Assembly (NCBI GenBank): GCA_027019605.1
Contig: JALUWJ010000252.1
Coordinates: 1 to 34,645 of the forward strand
From: Henriciella sp.
Lineage (GTDB): Bacteria > Pseudomonadota > Alphaproteobacteria > Caulobacterales > Hyphomonadaceae
Direction of reading: 5' to 3'
Length of the DNA: 34,645 bases
Shown: positions 8,557-16,705 of the stretch, piece by piece
Numbering within the stretch: position 1 is the first letter of the stretch
How the letters are laid out: every line of letters begins with the position of its first letter
The notes under the pieces: model-generated
Databases searched by the model: none
What the model saw: the letters and a program-made list of their open reading frames with translations, nothing else
Told to the model about the DNA's origin: nothing
Position numbers and translations under genes: made by a program

Positions 8557-10028
8557 TGCTCAGCCTCCACAATTTCGCGGATGCGGGCGACCATCTCACC
8601 GCGCGGTGCTTCGAGCTGACCTGGACGGGCTTCACGATACTCCTGATTGCTCTCAATCGCAACGGCCTGGCGCGCACCTTCTTTCAGGTCTTTGATCGTC
8701 ACGACGCCTTTTTCGAGCTCATCGGTTCCGACCATGATCACGGCCGGGGCGCGGCGGCGATCCGCATATTTCATCTGCGGGCGCATGCCGGAGCTTCCCA
8801 TATAGGCCTCCGCCCGAATGCCTGCTTGGCGCAGCTCGGTTGCAAGTTGCAGCGCGATGGCCGGGTTTTCGCGATCCATGTTCAACACAACGACCGGTCC
8901 GTTGAGATCATCGATCTCGCCGCTGATTGAAAATGCAGCTGCCAGGCGACTGATTCCAACCGAGAATCCTGTTGCGGGAATTTTTTCGCCCGTGAAGCGA
9001 GCGACCAAATCATCATAGCGTCCGCCGCCGCCAACTGAGCCAATTCGAACGGTGTTGCCGTCTTCATCTTTGGTCTCTTTAAGCAGCTCAGCCTCATACA
9101 CAGGCCCGGTATAGTATTCCAAGCCCCGCACGATGGATGGATCAAACTTCACGTCTGCTTCTGGCGTTCCGAGTGCGGACAAAGCCAGCGTGATGGCTTC
9201 CAATTCAGCCAGACCAGCCTGCGCATTTTCGCCTGTCCCGACCGCTTGGCCGAGCGCTTCGATGGTTTCACCGCGCGTCGCGCGTCCGGCTTCGGCAAAA
9301 GCCAGCACGCGCTTGACGCTCGCCGCATCAAGGCCAGCGCCTTTGGTGAAATCGCCGCTTTCATCCATACGCCCGGCGCCGAGCAAGTCAGCCACGCCGC
9401 TGGTGCCAAATTTATCAAGCTTGTCGAGCGCCCGCAGGATGGTGAGGCGAACCGCCTCCTCCGTCGCGCCGACGCCTTCTAGCACAGCGTTGAGAAGACG
9501 GCGTGTGTTTACACGAATGGCGAACTCACCGTCTTCAGCTCCGGCCGCTCGCATTGCTTCAGCCGCCATGGCGATCATTTCAGCATCTGCGTGCGCGCCA
9601 GCAGCGCCGACCGTATCGGCGTCACATTGCAAGAACTCACGAAAGCGACCGGGCCCCGGCTTTTCATTGCGCCAGACGGGTCCGGCGGCATAGCGCCGAT
9701 ATGGCTTGGCAAGGGTTTGCCAGTTTTCAGCTGCAAAACGCGCGAGCGGTGCGGTCAAATCATAGCGCAGGCTCATCCATTGCTCGTCATCGTCCTGAAG
9801 CGCGAACACGCCCGCATTCGGACGATCTTGATCTGGAAGAAACTTGCCCAGCGCATCGGCAAATTCGAACGCGCCGGTATCCAGGGCCTCAAATCCCCAT
9901 TTGCGATAAACCGAAGTTACGCGCTCGATCATGGTCTGCTCGGCATGAATCAGCCCTTCGCGCTTGTCCGGGAACCCGCGCGGTTTTCGAGCCAGATCAA
10001 TCGGTTTTGGCGGCTTTTGTTTGCCCAT
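8553..10028 (-). CDS. hisS: Histidyl-tRNA synthetase, alphaproteobacterial type
   Basis: This is a cytoplasmic class II aminoacyl-tRNA synthetase charging tRNA-His. In the 491-residue protein, motif 2 is 'YAAGPVWRNEKPGPGRFREF' (113-132), the histidine-binding loop is 'RGLEYYTGPVYE' (301-312) and motif 3 is the 'GGGGRYDDLV...GFSVGISRLA' region (333-363). A C-terminal anticodon-binding domain follows from about 380. The motif 2 loop RNEKPGPGRFREF differs from the common bacterial RHERPQ-type loop; as I recall, alphaproteobacteria carry such a form together with tRNA-His lacking the extra G-1. The ATG at 10028 is preferred over one 11 codons upstream because AAGGCG precedes it. It heads the his operon. 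Confidence 0.94.
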   Translation of the reverse strand: MGKQKPPKPIDLARKPRGFPDKREGLIHAEQTMIERVTSVYRKWGFEALDTGAFEFADALGKFLPDQDRPNAGVFALQDDDEQWMSLRYDLTAPLARFAAENWQTLAKPYRRYAAGPVWRNEKPGPGRFREFLQCDADTVGAAGAHADAEMIAMAAEAMRAAGAEDGEFAIRVNTRRLLNAVLEGVGATEEAVRLTILRALDKLDKFGTSGVADLLGAGRMDESGDFTKGAGLDAASVKRVLAFAEAGRATRGETIEALGQAVGTGENAQAGLAELEAITLALSALGTPEADVKFDPSIVRGLEYYTGPVYEAELLKETKDEDGNTVRIGSVGGGGRYDDLVARFTGEKIPATGFSVGISRLAAAFSISGEIDDLNGPVVVLNMDRENPAIALQLATELRQAGIRAEAYMGSSGMRPQMKYADRRRAPAVIMVGTDELEKGVVTIKDLKEGARQAVAIESNQEYREARPGQLEAPRGEMVARIREIVEAEQ

Positions 10029-10417
10029 TTTATCGCCTTTGCGTTCGGTCGCGCTCCGCATAGACGAAGCCGTGGTCAGTGTGAAGGTTGCGAAGCAAGA
10101 GGCCGTCCTCTCATTCGATCAACCGGGAGGAAGATCGGTGAACGCTCTTTGTGTTGGCTCAAGGTCGGGAAGTGAGAAAACAAGGAGGCGCACCGAGATC
10201 ATTCGCGCCTCAACGGACGCGTCAGGTCTTTGGATGAAGATGATGCAGAATTGTTTTCATGGCGCCGCCCTTACTGAACCTGAACTGGCCGGTCAAGCCT
10301 GACTACAAACACGCACAAGGCCTAAACGGGCTCCAATACATGAAAATTCACCGATCCATTCAACGCTATCTTATCGACAATGCGATAGACCCGCAGTGTT
10401 GGAATTGAGCTGAACCA
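10029..10417. other. Intergenic region between divergent hisS and the diguanylate cyclase gene
   Basis: This 389-bp stretch lies between two genes reading outward and should hold both promoters. Open frames here are extensions or shadows with no recognisable domain or ribosome binding site. I see no convincing -35/-10 pair, tRNA or strong hairpin. Confidence 0.5.
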
Positions 10418-11656
10418 TTGAAACACTTTCTCGCCTATCTCGGCGGCCTCTTTCCGAAAACCCACTGGGTTCCGGATGATGGTAGCCTTATCCTGTCGAC
10501 GGAGGACATCCACCGTCGCCGGATGATCTATGTTTCTCTTTTCGCATTTGTGATGACCGCCGGGTACACGGCCCTACAGGTCACACAATTCAATTTTGAG
10601 GACCGTGCGATCTTCAACCTGGTGACCGGCACGATCGGCTGCATCCTGTCGCTGGTTTCCCTGAAAGTGAGCCTGTGGCGCAAACGCCCTGAGCCATTCA
10701 TTCGCGTTTTGCTGATGAGTTTCTCCGCGCTGCTATGGGCTGAGATCTACTTTTCCGGCGGTGTGACAGGCTATCATATCGGAATTCTCCCCCTGCTTCC
10801 GGTGGTCGCTGCGATCCTGCTGACGGCGCGCGACACCATCATGTTCACGGTCTTGAACGTGGTCGTGGTCGCGGCATTTGCCATCCTCGCCTTCGAAGGG
10901 CGATTCATTCCCCTTTTCGACATTCCGACCGATTCCGATATCTTGATGACCTCAATCATTATCGCAATTTCGATTGTCGGATGCGGCGGTGCGGCCGTCA
11001 TGCTGGTGCAGCAAAGCGAGAAAGTGAACCGGCAATTGCTCGAGTTGGTGGAGTATCAATCCCACCTCGCTGCGCACGATCACCTGACCGGACTTGGAAA
11101 CCGCATCAGCCTGCAAAAGCGGTTTGAGGGGATCGAAAATAATGAATCGTTCGACATCCTGCTGATCGACCTGGACGGCTTTAAAGCGGTGAATGACACG
11201 CATGGCCACAATGCCGGTGACTTCCTCATCAAGGCGATGGCCGATCGCTTGCGTGAAGTCACGGATGGGCAAGACCTTCTGGTTCGCCTCGGCGGCGACG
11301 AGTTCGTGATCCTGCTCGAAGACGTGGACGGCACCTTGGGCAGTGTGCGCAAATATGCCGAATATCTGATCGACATTGTCAGCCGCCCCTATCGCTGGAA
11401 CCAGGCCGTGTTGCGCGTCTCCGCCTCAATCGGCCATGCCCGCTTCCCGCACCATGGATCAAACCCGAGCAAAGTCCTGAGTTTGGCCGACAAAGCCCTT
11501 TACGCAGCGAAAGATGCCGGGAAAGCGCAGTGCATCACCTATGGATCAGAAACCTACCTAAACCTCGGCCGGGTTGAGACGCCGCGGCCACAAAGTTCTG
11601 ATTCAAAACGCAAAGTTGCCGCATTCACCGCAAATCTGCGCCAAAAATCTGGATAA
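10418..11656 (+). CDS. Membrane-bound GGDEF diguanylate cyclase
   Basis: The protein should make cyclic di-GMP from GTP at the inner membrane. The 412 residues hold about six hydrophobic segments in the N-terminal half (roughly 36-56, 65-86, 94-113, 121-137, 141-159, 176-196) and a short linker helix. A complete GGDEF domain (about 213-375) follows, with 'DHLTGLGNR' at 221-229, 'DLDGFKAVNDTHGHNAGD' at 251-268 and the active GGDEF at 292-296. The allosteric I-site RxxD expected at 283-286 reads DGQD, so product inhibition is probably lost. No EAL domain is present. The only start before an upstream stop is TTG at 10418 with a weak ribosome binding site; the next ATG would remove 34 residues. 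It may be co-transcribed with the ChvI-like gene 111 bp downstream. Confidence 0.9.
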   Translation: MKHFLAYLGGLFPKTHWVPDDGSLILSTEDIHRRRMIYVSLFAFVMTAGYTALQVTQFNFEDRAIFNLVTGTIGCILSLVSLKVSLWRKRPEPFIRVLLMSFSALLWAEIYFSGGVTGYHIGILPLLPVVAAILLTARDTIMFTVLNVVVVAAFAILAFEGRFIPLFDIPTDSDILMTSIIIAISIVGCGGAAVMLVQQSEKVNRQLLELVEYQSHLAAHDHLTGLGNRISLQKRFEGIENNESFDILLIDLDGFKAVNDTHGHNAGDFLIKAMADRLREVTDGQDLLVRLGGDEFVILLEDVDGTLGSVRKYAEYLIDIVSRPYRWNQAVLRVSASIGHARFPHHGSNPSKVLSLADKALYAAKDAGKAQCITYGSETYLNLGRVETPRPQSSDSKRKVAAFTANLRQKSG

Positions 11657-11767
11657 GAGTGCATATTCCACCAAGCCGGGGCTTCCGGCGGCACTCGAAC
11701 CATGGTTCAACAGCCTCAAAGTCAGAGCCCAGGCCAGTATCTGGGTTTGGAAGCAAAGGGCTGAACC

Positions 11768-12463
11768 ATGACAACGCTTGCACTCGTAGATGATGATGAG
11801 AACATCGTCGCCTCTTTAAAGATCTTCTTTGAAGCTGAAGGGTATCAAGTCCGCACTTATCATGACGGTTTGACGGCGCTCGGCGCGCTTACCGATAGCC
11901 CGCCAGATCTTGCCATCCTGGATGTCAAAATGCCGAAAATGGATGGCATGGAGCTGCTCAAGCGCCTGCGTCAGACATCGGAACTGCCGGTCATCTTCCT
12001 GACTTCCAAGGATGAGGAAATTGACGAAGTGATTGGCTTCAATATCGGCGCCGATGATTTTGTCCGCAAACCTTGCTCGAACCGGCTATTGTCGGAGCGT
12101 GTAAAAGCCGTCCTGCGCCGGTCACGGTCGGCTGACTCGGCGCCGGAAGAAGGCGACGTCAAACCGATTGTGCGCGGACGTCTGACTTTGGATCCGAACC
12201 GTCACTCTTGTTCCTGGGACGGTCATCCGGTTCGCCTGACCGTGACGGAATTCCTGATCCTTCAAGCGCTGGCGCAACGTCCGGGCTATGTGAAGTCGCG
12301 CGACAATCTCATGGACGCGGCTTATGATGACCAGATCTATGTCGATGACCGCACGATCGACAGCCACATCAAACGGCTGCGTAAAAAGTTCCGTGAGAGC
12401 GACAAAGAGTTTGATGCGATCGAGACGCTGTACGGCGTCGGCTATCGCTACAATGAAAGCTAA
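11768..12463 (+). CDS. chvI: ChvI-type OmpR/PhoB-family response regulator
   Basis: This is a cytoplasmic DNA-binding response regulator of 231 residues. The receiver domain (1-120) has the acidic pair in 'ALVDDDEN', the phosphoacceptor D52 in '[12 protein letters not shown]', T79 in '[16 protein letters not shown]' and K101 in 'ADDFVRKP'. The block [14 protein letters not shown] with [12 protein letters not shown] is characteristic of alphaproteobacterial ChvI, which responds to envelope or acid stress with the ChvG kinase. A winged-helix DNA-binding domain (about 133-229) ends in 'LYGVGYRY'. An AAAGGG ribosome binding site precedes the ATG. No chvG kinase gene is next to it: the following gene is a lipoprotein 25 bp downstream and the preceding one is a diguanylate cyclase. 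Confidence 0.88.
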   Translation: MTTLALVDDDENIVASLKIFFEAEGYQVRTYHDGLTALGALTDSPPDLAILDVKMPKMDGMELLKRLRQTSELPVIFLTSKDEEIDEVIGFNIGADDFVRKPCSNRLLSERVKAVLRRSRSADSAPEEGDVKPIVRGRLTLDPNRHSCSWDGHPVRLTVTEFLILQALAQRPGYVKSRDNLMDAAYDDQIYVDDRTIDSHIKRLRKKFRESDKEFDAIETLYGVGYRYNES

Positions 12464-12488
12464 TTTTCAAAATTCAGGGGGACGAAAA

Positions 12489-12950
12489 ATGAAAACACAG
12501 TTTTTGATGGTTGGGCTTGGGCTCGCGGTCGCAGCTTGCGGCGGCGCGCCTGAAGCGGCCGATCCATATGCGGATCTCGCCGAAGGGTCGCTTCTGGTTC
12601 GCTTCGAAGCAAACCCGGACATCGCGCCAGAGATGTGCAATCCCAACATCCACTACGCGATGCGTACGACGCAGGAGAGCGTGCTCCTCAACGTCAATTT
12701 TGAGATCGTCGATCAGAGCATGAGCGGCTCTGGACTCGCGATCTTTGATGCCGATCAAACCGGCGTGGCAAGCAATACGGGCGAACTGAACATGTTCGAT
12801 CCCTATCCTATGCCTTGTTCAGAGCTGACGGTTCGCGTCCAAGAAATCACATGTCGTAGCAATGACAATGATCCAAGCGAACCTTGCCCAAACCCTGTGT
12901 TCGAGGGCACGGAGATGTTTGGCGGCTTTCGCGGCCTGCCGAACTATTAG
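12489..12950 (+). CDS. Small lipoprotein of unknown function
   Basis: The 153-residue protein opens with a lipoprotein signal ending in the lipobox VAAC, with C17 as the lipidated residue, so it should sit in the cell envelope. The mature part begins GGAPEAADPYADL and has four further cysteines. I recognise no domain. The ATG at 12489 has AGGGGG eight bases upstream; a longer frame from 12324 is the shadow of chvI. It follows chvI by 25 bp and may be in the same transcript, which would make it a candidate regulon member. Its stop overlaps the stop of the convergent Sel1-like gene by 4 bp. Confidence 0.75.
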   Translation: MKTQFLMVGLGLAVAACGGAPEAADPYADLAEGSLLVRFEANPDIAPEMCNPNIHYAMRTTQESVLLNVNFEIVDQSMSGSGLAIFDADQTGVASNTGELNMFDPYPMPCSELTVRVQEITCRSNDNDPSEPCPNPVFEGTEMFGGFRGLPNY

Positions 12951-13225
12951 TTTGCCAGCTTGAGCCAGGCGCGTGCAGCGGCCAGAGCAGACTTAATCTC
13001 TTCTTTGCAGAGCATGTCAGCCATTTCCTGGCGACAAACCTTCGCGTCGTCACAGCCTTTAAGCACAGCCAGATTGAACCATTTGTGCGCCGCGATCAGG
13101 TCTTGCTCGCAATCAACGCCTTCTGAGTAAGCCAGGCCTACGCGGTAGAGCTCTTCACCGGTCGCAGTTTCACAGTTCAAACCGGTCTCTGGTGCAATAT
13201 CAATCGCCAAATCTGAATATGGCAT
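12947..13225 (-). CDS. Short Sel1-like repeat protein
   Basis: The 92-residue protein has a Sel1/TPR-like helical unit, seen as 'ELYRVGLAYSEGVDCEQDLI' followed by 'AAHKWFNLAVLKG' and a second partial helix pair. Sel1 repeats serve as protein-binding scaffolds. There is no signal peptide or membrane segment, so it is probably cytoplasmic. Four cysteines are present. Its partner is unknown. It is transcribed alone towards, and overlaps by 4 bp, the convergent lipoprotein gene. Confidence 0.7.
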   Translation of the reverse strand: MPYSDLAIDIAPETGLNCETATGEELYRVGLAYSEGVDCEQDLIAAHKWFNLAVLKGCDDAKVCRQEMADMLCKEEIKSALAAARAWLKLAN

Positions 13226-13584
13226 CTTCTTTTCCTCTCGTCTGTTGAGAGGTGCCCAGCTCTAGTTTTCTAAAGTCTGGGACACCCACCATCACAATCA
13301 CCAATACCTCGGCGACGAAGAGAAGATTGCCGGACAGGCTTTGCATTAAGGTTAACGGCTAGAGCGCTGAAATGGCAGTGTATTAATGAAACAGGGGTGC
13401 GCGGTTAACTTCAGATGAGATATTCGGACAATTCGGCCGAAAAAGCCGTAAATTAAAAAAGCATGGCTAATCGAACGGCCACGCGAATTTCTCATTTTTG
13501 GTATGTCTAAAACTCAGATCCGAAAATCGGATTTGAGATCTTGGGGCAATCGCAATCGCGCTCAGACCTTATTACATAAGGAGA
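13226..13584. other. Intergenic region between divergent Sel1-like and LysR genes
   Basis: This 359-bp non-coding region should carry two outward promoters. It is more AT-rich than its surroundings and holds the palindrome TTCGGCCGAA (13432-13441) and the strong dyad listed at 13513-13537. Two GGTTAAC words occur, but not as a spaced CtrA TTAA-N7-TTAA site. I see no gene. Confidence 0.55.
13513..13537. promoter_or_regulatory. Dyad upstream of the LysR-family gene, candidate operator
   Basis: CTCAGATCCGA, spacer AAA, then TCGGATTTGAG form 11-bp arms with one mismatch, centred about 60 bases upstream of the regulator start. LysR-type regulators commonly bind such dyads (T-N11-A type) upstream of their own genes, so autoregulation is a reasonable guess. 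Confidence 0.5.
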
Positions 13585-14469
13585 ATGTTGAACCGACTCC
13601 CCCCTTTGAATGCGATTAAAGCCTTTCATGCCGCCAGTCGGCACTTGAACTTGTCCCGCGCGGCCGAAGAGCTTGGTGTGACGCAGGGCGCTGTGAGCAA
13701 ACAAATCCTGGCTTTGGAAGACTTTATTGGTGCGAAACTGTTTGAGCGTCAGCCGAAAGGGCTGGAACTCACCCGCGAAGGTAATTCGCTCAAGAACGTC
13801 ACTTGGCCGGCGTTTGAGCTCCTGCTCTCGGGGTTCTCACGATACGAACGACGTCCGCCGCGCTCACAAAAAGTACGGATCTCAACCCTCGCCTCTTTTG
13901 CGTCCGCCATTCTGGCGCCGCGCCTCAGCCGATTGGAAGCCGAGTTTCCGGACGTTCAGTTTGAGATCCTGACCTCAGATCGGCTGCTCGACCATGCCCG
14001 GGAAGAAATCGATTTCAGCATTCGTTATGGGCAAGTGGCGGCGCCGGATCTGCAATGCGAACCGATCGGCTCAGCGAACATTGTCCCGGTTTGCGCCTCC
14101 GGCATTTCGCACCACTTGCAAACCTTGCTGCGGTTTCAGGTGTTCGCCATCAATGAGTGGCGCGCCTGGGAGGAAGCCAATGGCGACGCGCTGACCCGTC
14201 ATGGCCAAAGCCTTGTCATCGAGGAGTTCCTGGTCGCCCTGATGGCGGTCCTAAAAGGCCAAGGCTATGCCATCCTGCCCGAGCTCTTGGTGCAGGAACA
14301 TATCCACGCCGGCGCGCTCTCGACATTTGGAGAGCCAATCCAGAATTGGCCATATCAGTATTATTTTGCCTATCTTCCGCAGGCATTAAACCGAAAGCCC
14401 GTCGCGCCGATCATCGACTGGATTAAGAGCGAAATCGCAGAAATCAACGCAGAGTGCAGCGCGCGATAA
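13585..14469 (+). CDS. LysR-family transcriptional regulator, GcvA type
   Basis: The N-terminus 'LNRLPPLNAIKAFHAASRHL' and the helix-turn-helix 'NLSRAAEELGVTQGAVSKQI' (about 22-41) place it in the GcvA/AmpR-like branch of LysR regulators. A substrate-binding domain follows (about 92-285). The central part of that domain is somewhat shorter than usual (294 residues overall). The effector is unknown. AAGGAG lies only one base before the annotated ATG, so translation may in fact start at the TTG in the next codon, which also gives the usual GcvA-like N-terminus. No obvious divergent target gene adjoins it; the nearest downstream gene on the same strand is the UrcA-like gene. Confidence 0.9.
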   Translation: MLNRLPPLNAIKAFHAASRHLNLSRAAEELGVTQGAVSKQILALEDFIGAKLFERQPKGLELTREGNSLKNVTWPAFELLLSGFSRYERRPPRSQKVRISTLASFASAILAPRLSRLEAEFPDVQFEILTSDRLLDHAREEIDFSIRYGQVAAPDLQCEPIGSANIVPVCASGISHHLQTLLRFQVFAINEWRAWEEANGDALTRHGQSLVIEEFLVALMAVLKGQGYAILPELLVQEHIHAGALSTFGEPIQNWPYQYYFAYLPQALNRKPVAPIIDWIKSEIAEINAECSAR

Positions 14470-14525
14470 TTTCTCATAGGCCCGATGCGCAAGTCGCGAT
14501 TCTCGGACCAATTCTTCGGTGCCAT

Positions 14526-14554
14526 CTTGTTTTCCCCGAGACTGGGAAAACAGG
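14526..14554 (+). promoter_or_regulatory. Hairpin reaching the ribosome binding site of the UrcA-like gene
   Basis: TGTTTTCCC (14528-14536) and GGGAAAACA (14544-14552) form a perfect 9-bp stem with a 7-base loop. It can be extended by two pairs, including one G-U, into the first bases of the AGGAG ribosome binding site (14552-14556). No T-run follows, so it is not a terminator. In RNA it could limit ribosome access; in DNA it could be an operator. Confidence 0.45.
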
Positions 14555-14562
14555 AGATGGAT

Positions 14563-14895
14563 ATGAAACAAGCGATACTGCTTCTTTTAATCAGCGCTGC
14601 GCTGCTGACCTCTGCTCCGCTTGCAAGCGCCGAGCAGGGGGACCCCATGCAGGTTGCATTTAAGTATGATCGTTCAGCCCCGATTGATAAGACTTACAAT
14701 CGGGCCCGAGCGGTCGCCCGAAAGGCCTGCCAGATCAATGGTCGGGTCGCGCCGACCAAACGCTTACTTAAACGGACCTGCGTTGCGCCTATGCTGGCGC
14801 AGTTCGTCCTTAAGACGCAGAACCCGGATTTGATTGCGCTCTATGAAGATAGAATGGGCAAGCCGGCAATCGACATCCCATTCATCGCAGACTAG
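14563..14895 (+). CDS. UrcA-like secreted protein
   Basis: The 110-residue protein has a signal peptide (1-23, cleavage after ASA). The mature domain has the pattern of UrcA-family proteins of alphaproteobacteria: a beta segment 'QVAFKYDRS', an arginine-rich helix 'NRARAVARKAC', a second cysteine in 'LKRTCVAPML', and 'NPDLIALYEDR' near the end. C56 and C73 probably form a disulfide. Family function is not established. The ATG at 14563 is chosen because it stands six bases from AGGAG, while the ATG at 14557 abuts it. The stop TAG lies in a CTAG that also encodes the stop of the convergent ThDP enzyme. Confidence 0.6.
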   Translation: MKQAILLLLISAALLTSAPLASAEQGDPMQVAFKYDRSAPIDKTYNRARAVARKACQINGRVAPTKRLLKRTCVAPMLAQFVLKTQNPDLIALYEDRMGKPAIDIPFIAD

Positions 14896-16460
14896 CCCGG
14901 CACAACCGCCGCAATCAGGCGCGGTCCTGGCGCAGCAATCGCTTCTTCCAGAGCCGCGTCAAACGCCTCAGCTGTCGTGGCTTCTACTGCGGGCACACCC
15001 AGACTGGTTGAGAGCTGAACCCAATCAATGTCAGGCCCACCAATCGACAACATATTCTGAGCGGTGGGTCCCGGATTACCAGCGCCGGTTCGGTACAGCT
15101 CAATATTCAAAATGCGATATGAGTGATTGACGAACACAATCGTTGTGACGTCGGCGCCCTCGCGCGCCATGCTCCACAAGGCTTGGTTCGTGTACATGCC
15201 AGCGCCGTCACCAGAGAGACAGATCACTTTGCGATCCGGCGCGGCGATCGCAGCGCCCAAGGCCAGCGGCATCCCCTGCCCGATGGCCCCGCCGGTCAGC
15301 ATCATCCAATCGTGCGGCTGCGCCTTCTGCGTCGGCAAGTAGGAGAGCAATCCATTAGATACGCCATCATCAGAGACCAGAGCATCTTCAGGCATATGTC
15401 GCGCGAGGCTTTTGCCGACGCTTTGCGCTGTGAGATCGCCGGTTGGTGCCTCTGGCAGATCCAGAGGTGCGACGGGCGCCGCGTCGTTTGCATTCATGGT
15501 GTCTGCGAGCGCTTTCAATGTCTCTGCACTGTCCGTGCTGGCATCGCCCAGATCAAGCACCGCGCATCCTTCCGGCACCAGAAGGCTTGGCTTTCCAGGG
15601 TAAGCGAAAAATGCAACCGGCGCCCCAGTGCCGACCAGGATCATCAGATCGCTGCCGCTCAGATCATCCATGGCGCCTTCTGCGAAGTATTGCATCCGCT
15701 CCGGCGCAAAGACGCCCGCACCGCGTCGCATTTTGCCATAGAACGTGTCAGTCAGAATGCGAATACCGGCCGCCTTGAGCCGTGCTGCGGCTTGCAACCC
15801 AGCCTCGGTCAGCGCCGTGCCATTCATGACGATAACCGGATTGCTGGCATCCGCGATTGTCGCCGCTGCGTCCTGAATGCGGGCTTCGGGGACTTGGCGC
15901 AAACGAGGCTGCGGCAAGCGCTCCCCAAGCTTGCCGCCTTCGAGCCAAGCGCTATCTGCCGGGAGCAACAGGGAGACAGGGCCTGGCTTCGGACCAAAGC
16001 TTGCGGCATACGCTGCCGCTGCCAAACTGCCGGTTTCCTCAACTTTGTTAGCAGACTTAATCCAGCGCGAGTTTGGACCCGCGAGCCCGACAATGTCTGA
16101 TGTCAGCGGGGCATCATATTTAAGATGCGGCACAGCATGATCGCCAATGACATTGATCATCGGTGAGTTTGCGCGGCCCGCATTGTGAATATTCGCACCG
16201 CCATTGAGATACCCGGCGCCCAAATGCAGCAGCGTCATGGCTGGCGTTCCCGCAACCCGCGCATAGCCATCCGCAGCGCCCGTGGCGACGCCTTCAAACA
16301 AACAGAGGACGGACCGGATCCGAGGCTCGCCATCGAGGGCGGTCACCAAGTGCATTTCAGATGTTCCAGGATTGGCGAAGCAGGCTTTGACCCCATGGTC
16401 AGCGAGGGTTCCTACCAGCGCCTGGGCTCCGGTCATCGTGTTTGCATCTGGGTCGCTCAT
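14892..16460 (-). CDS. ThDP-dependent acetolactate synthase/benzoylformate decarboxylase-like enzyme
   Basis: The 522-residue cytoplasmic enzyme has the three-domain layout of the ThDP decarboxylase/synthase superfamily. The N-terminal domain has 'FANPGTSEMHLVTALD' (28-43) and the catalytic glutamate E56 in 'LCLFEGVATGAADGYAR'. The cofactor-binding domain has 'GGAIGQGMPLALGAA' (390-404) and the ThDP/Mg motif 'SGDGAGMYTNQALW' (416-429), ending near N445 in 'FVNHSY'. It resembles a group often labelled acetolactate synthase large subunit, but no small subunit is nearby, so 2-oxoacid decarboxylation is at least as likely. Substrate unknown. It lies 245 bp downstream of the acyl-CoA ligase and probably has its own promoter. 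Confidence 0.85.
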   Translation of the reverse strand: MSDPDANTMTGAQALVGTLADHGVKACFANPGTSEMHLVTALDGEPRIRSVLCLFEGVATGAADGYARVAGTPAMTLLHLGAGYLNGGANIHNAGRANSPMINVIGDHAVPHLKYDAPLTSDIVGLAGPNSRWIKSANKVEETGSLAAAAYAASFGPKPGPVSLLLPADSAWLEGGKLGERLPQPRLRQVPEARIQDAAATIADASNPVIVMNGTALTEAGLQAAARLKAAGIRILTDTFYGKMRRGAGVFAPERMQYFAEGAMDDLSGSDLMILVGTGAPVAFFAYPGKPSLLVPEGCAVLDLGDASTDSAETLKALADTMNANDAAPVAPLDLPEAPTGDLTAQSVGKSLARHMPEDALVSDDGVSNGLLSYLPTQKAQPHDWMMLTGGAIGQGMPLALGAAIAAPDRKVICLSGDGAGMYTNQALWSMAREGADVTTIVFVNHSYRILNIELYRTGAGNPGPTAQNMLSIGGPDIDWVQLSTSLGVPAVEATTAEAFDAALEEAIAAPGPRLIAAVVPG

Positions 16461-16705
16461 ATCCTGCCCTCATTCAATTCATGTTTCGCACTGTCTCTAG
16501 CGCGACAAACCAGAAAGAACAGACCCAAGTTTCCCAAGACGGGACGACGCAGGGTCGCCCCGTCAGGGTCCGTAGACAAGCCACAAAGGGGATATGGCTG
16601 CGAGGGAACGAATGTTCTCGCCTCGCCGGAACTATATCTGCCGTTAAAACTCGAAATTCAAGTCATCCAAAGACATGACAACTGTAATTCGCCTGTATTC
16701 GGGTG

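Noticed and set aside
9964-10302. 112-residue plus-strand frame running from hisS into the intergenic region
   Set aside because: It overlaps the hisS start antisense, and the free part has no recognisable domain or start signal.
13371-13412. CtrA site suggested by TTAA words upstream of the LysR gene
   Set aside because: The TTAA words are not spaced by seven bases, so they do not form the CtrA motif.
15123-16100. 325-residue plus-strand frame opposite the ThDP enzyme
   Set aside because: Cysteine- and arginine-rich composition typical of an antisense shadow; the minus-strand gene has clear catalytic motifs.
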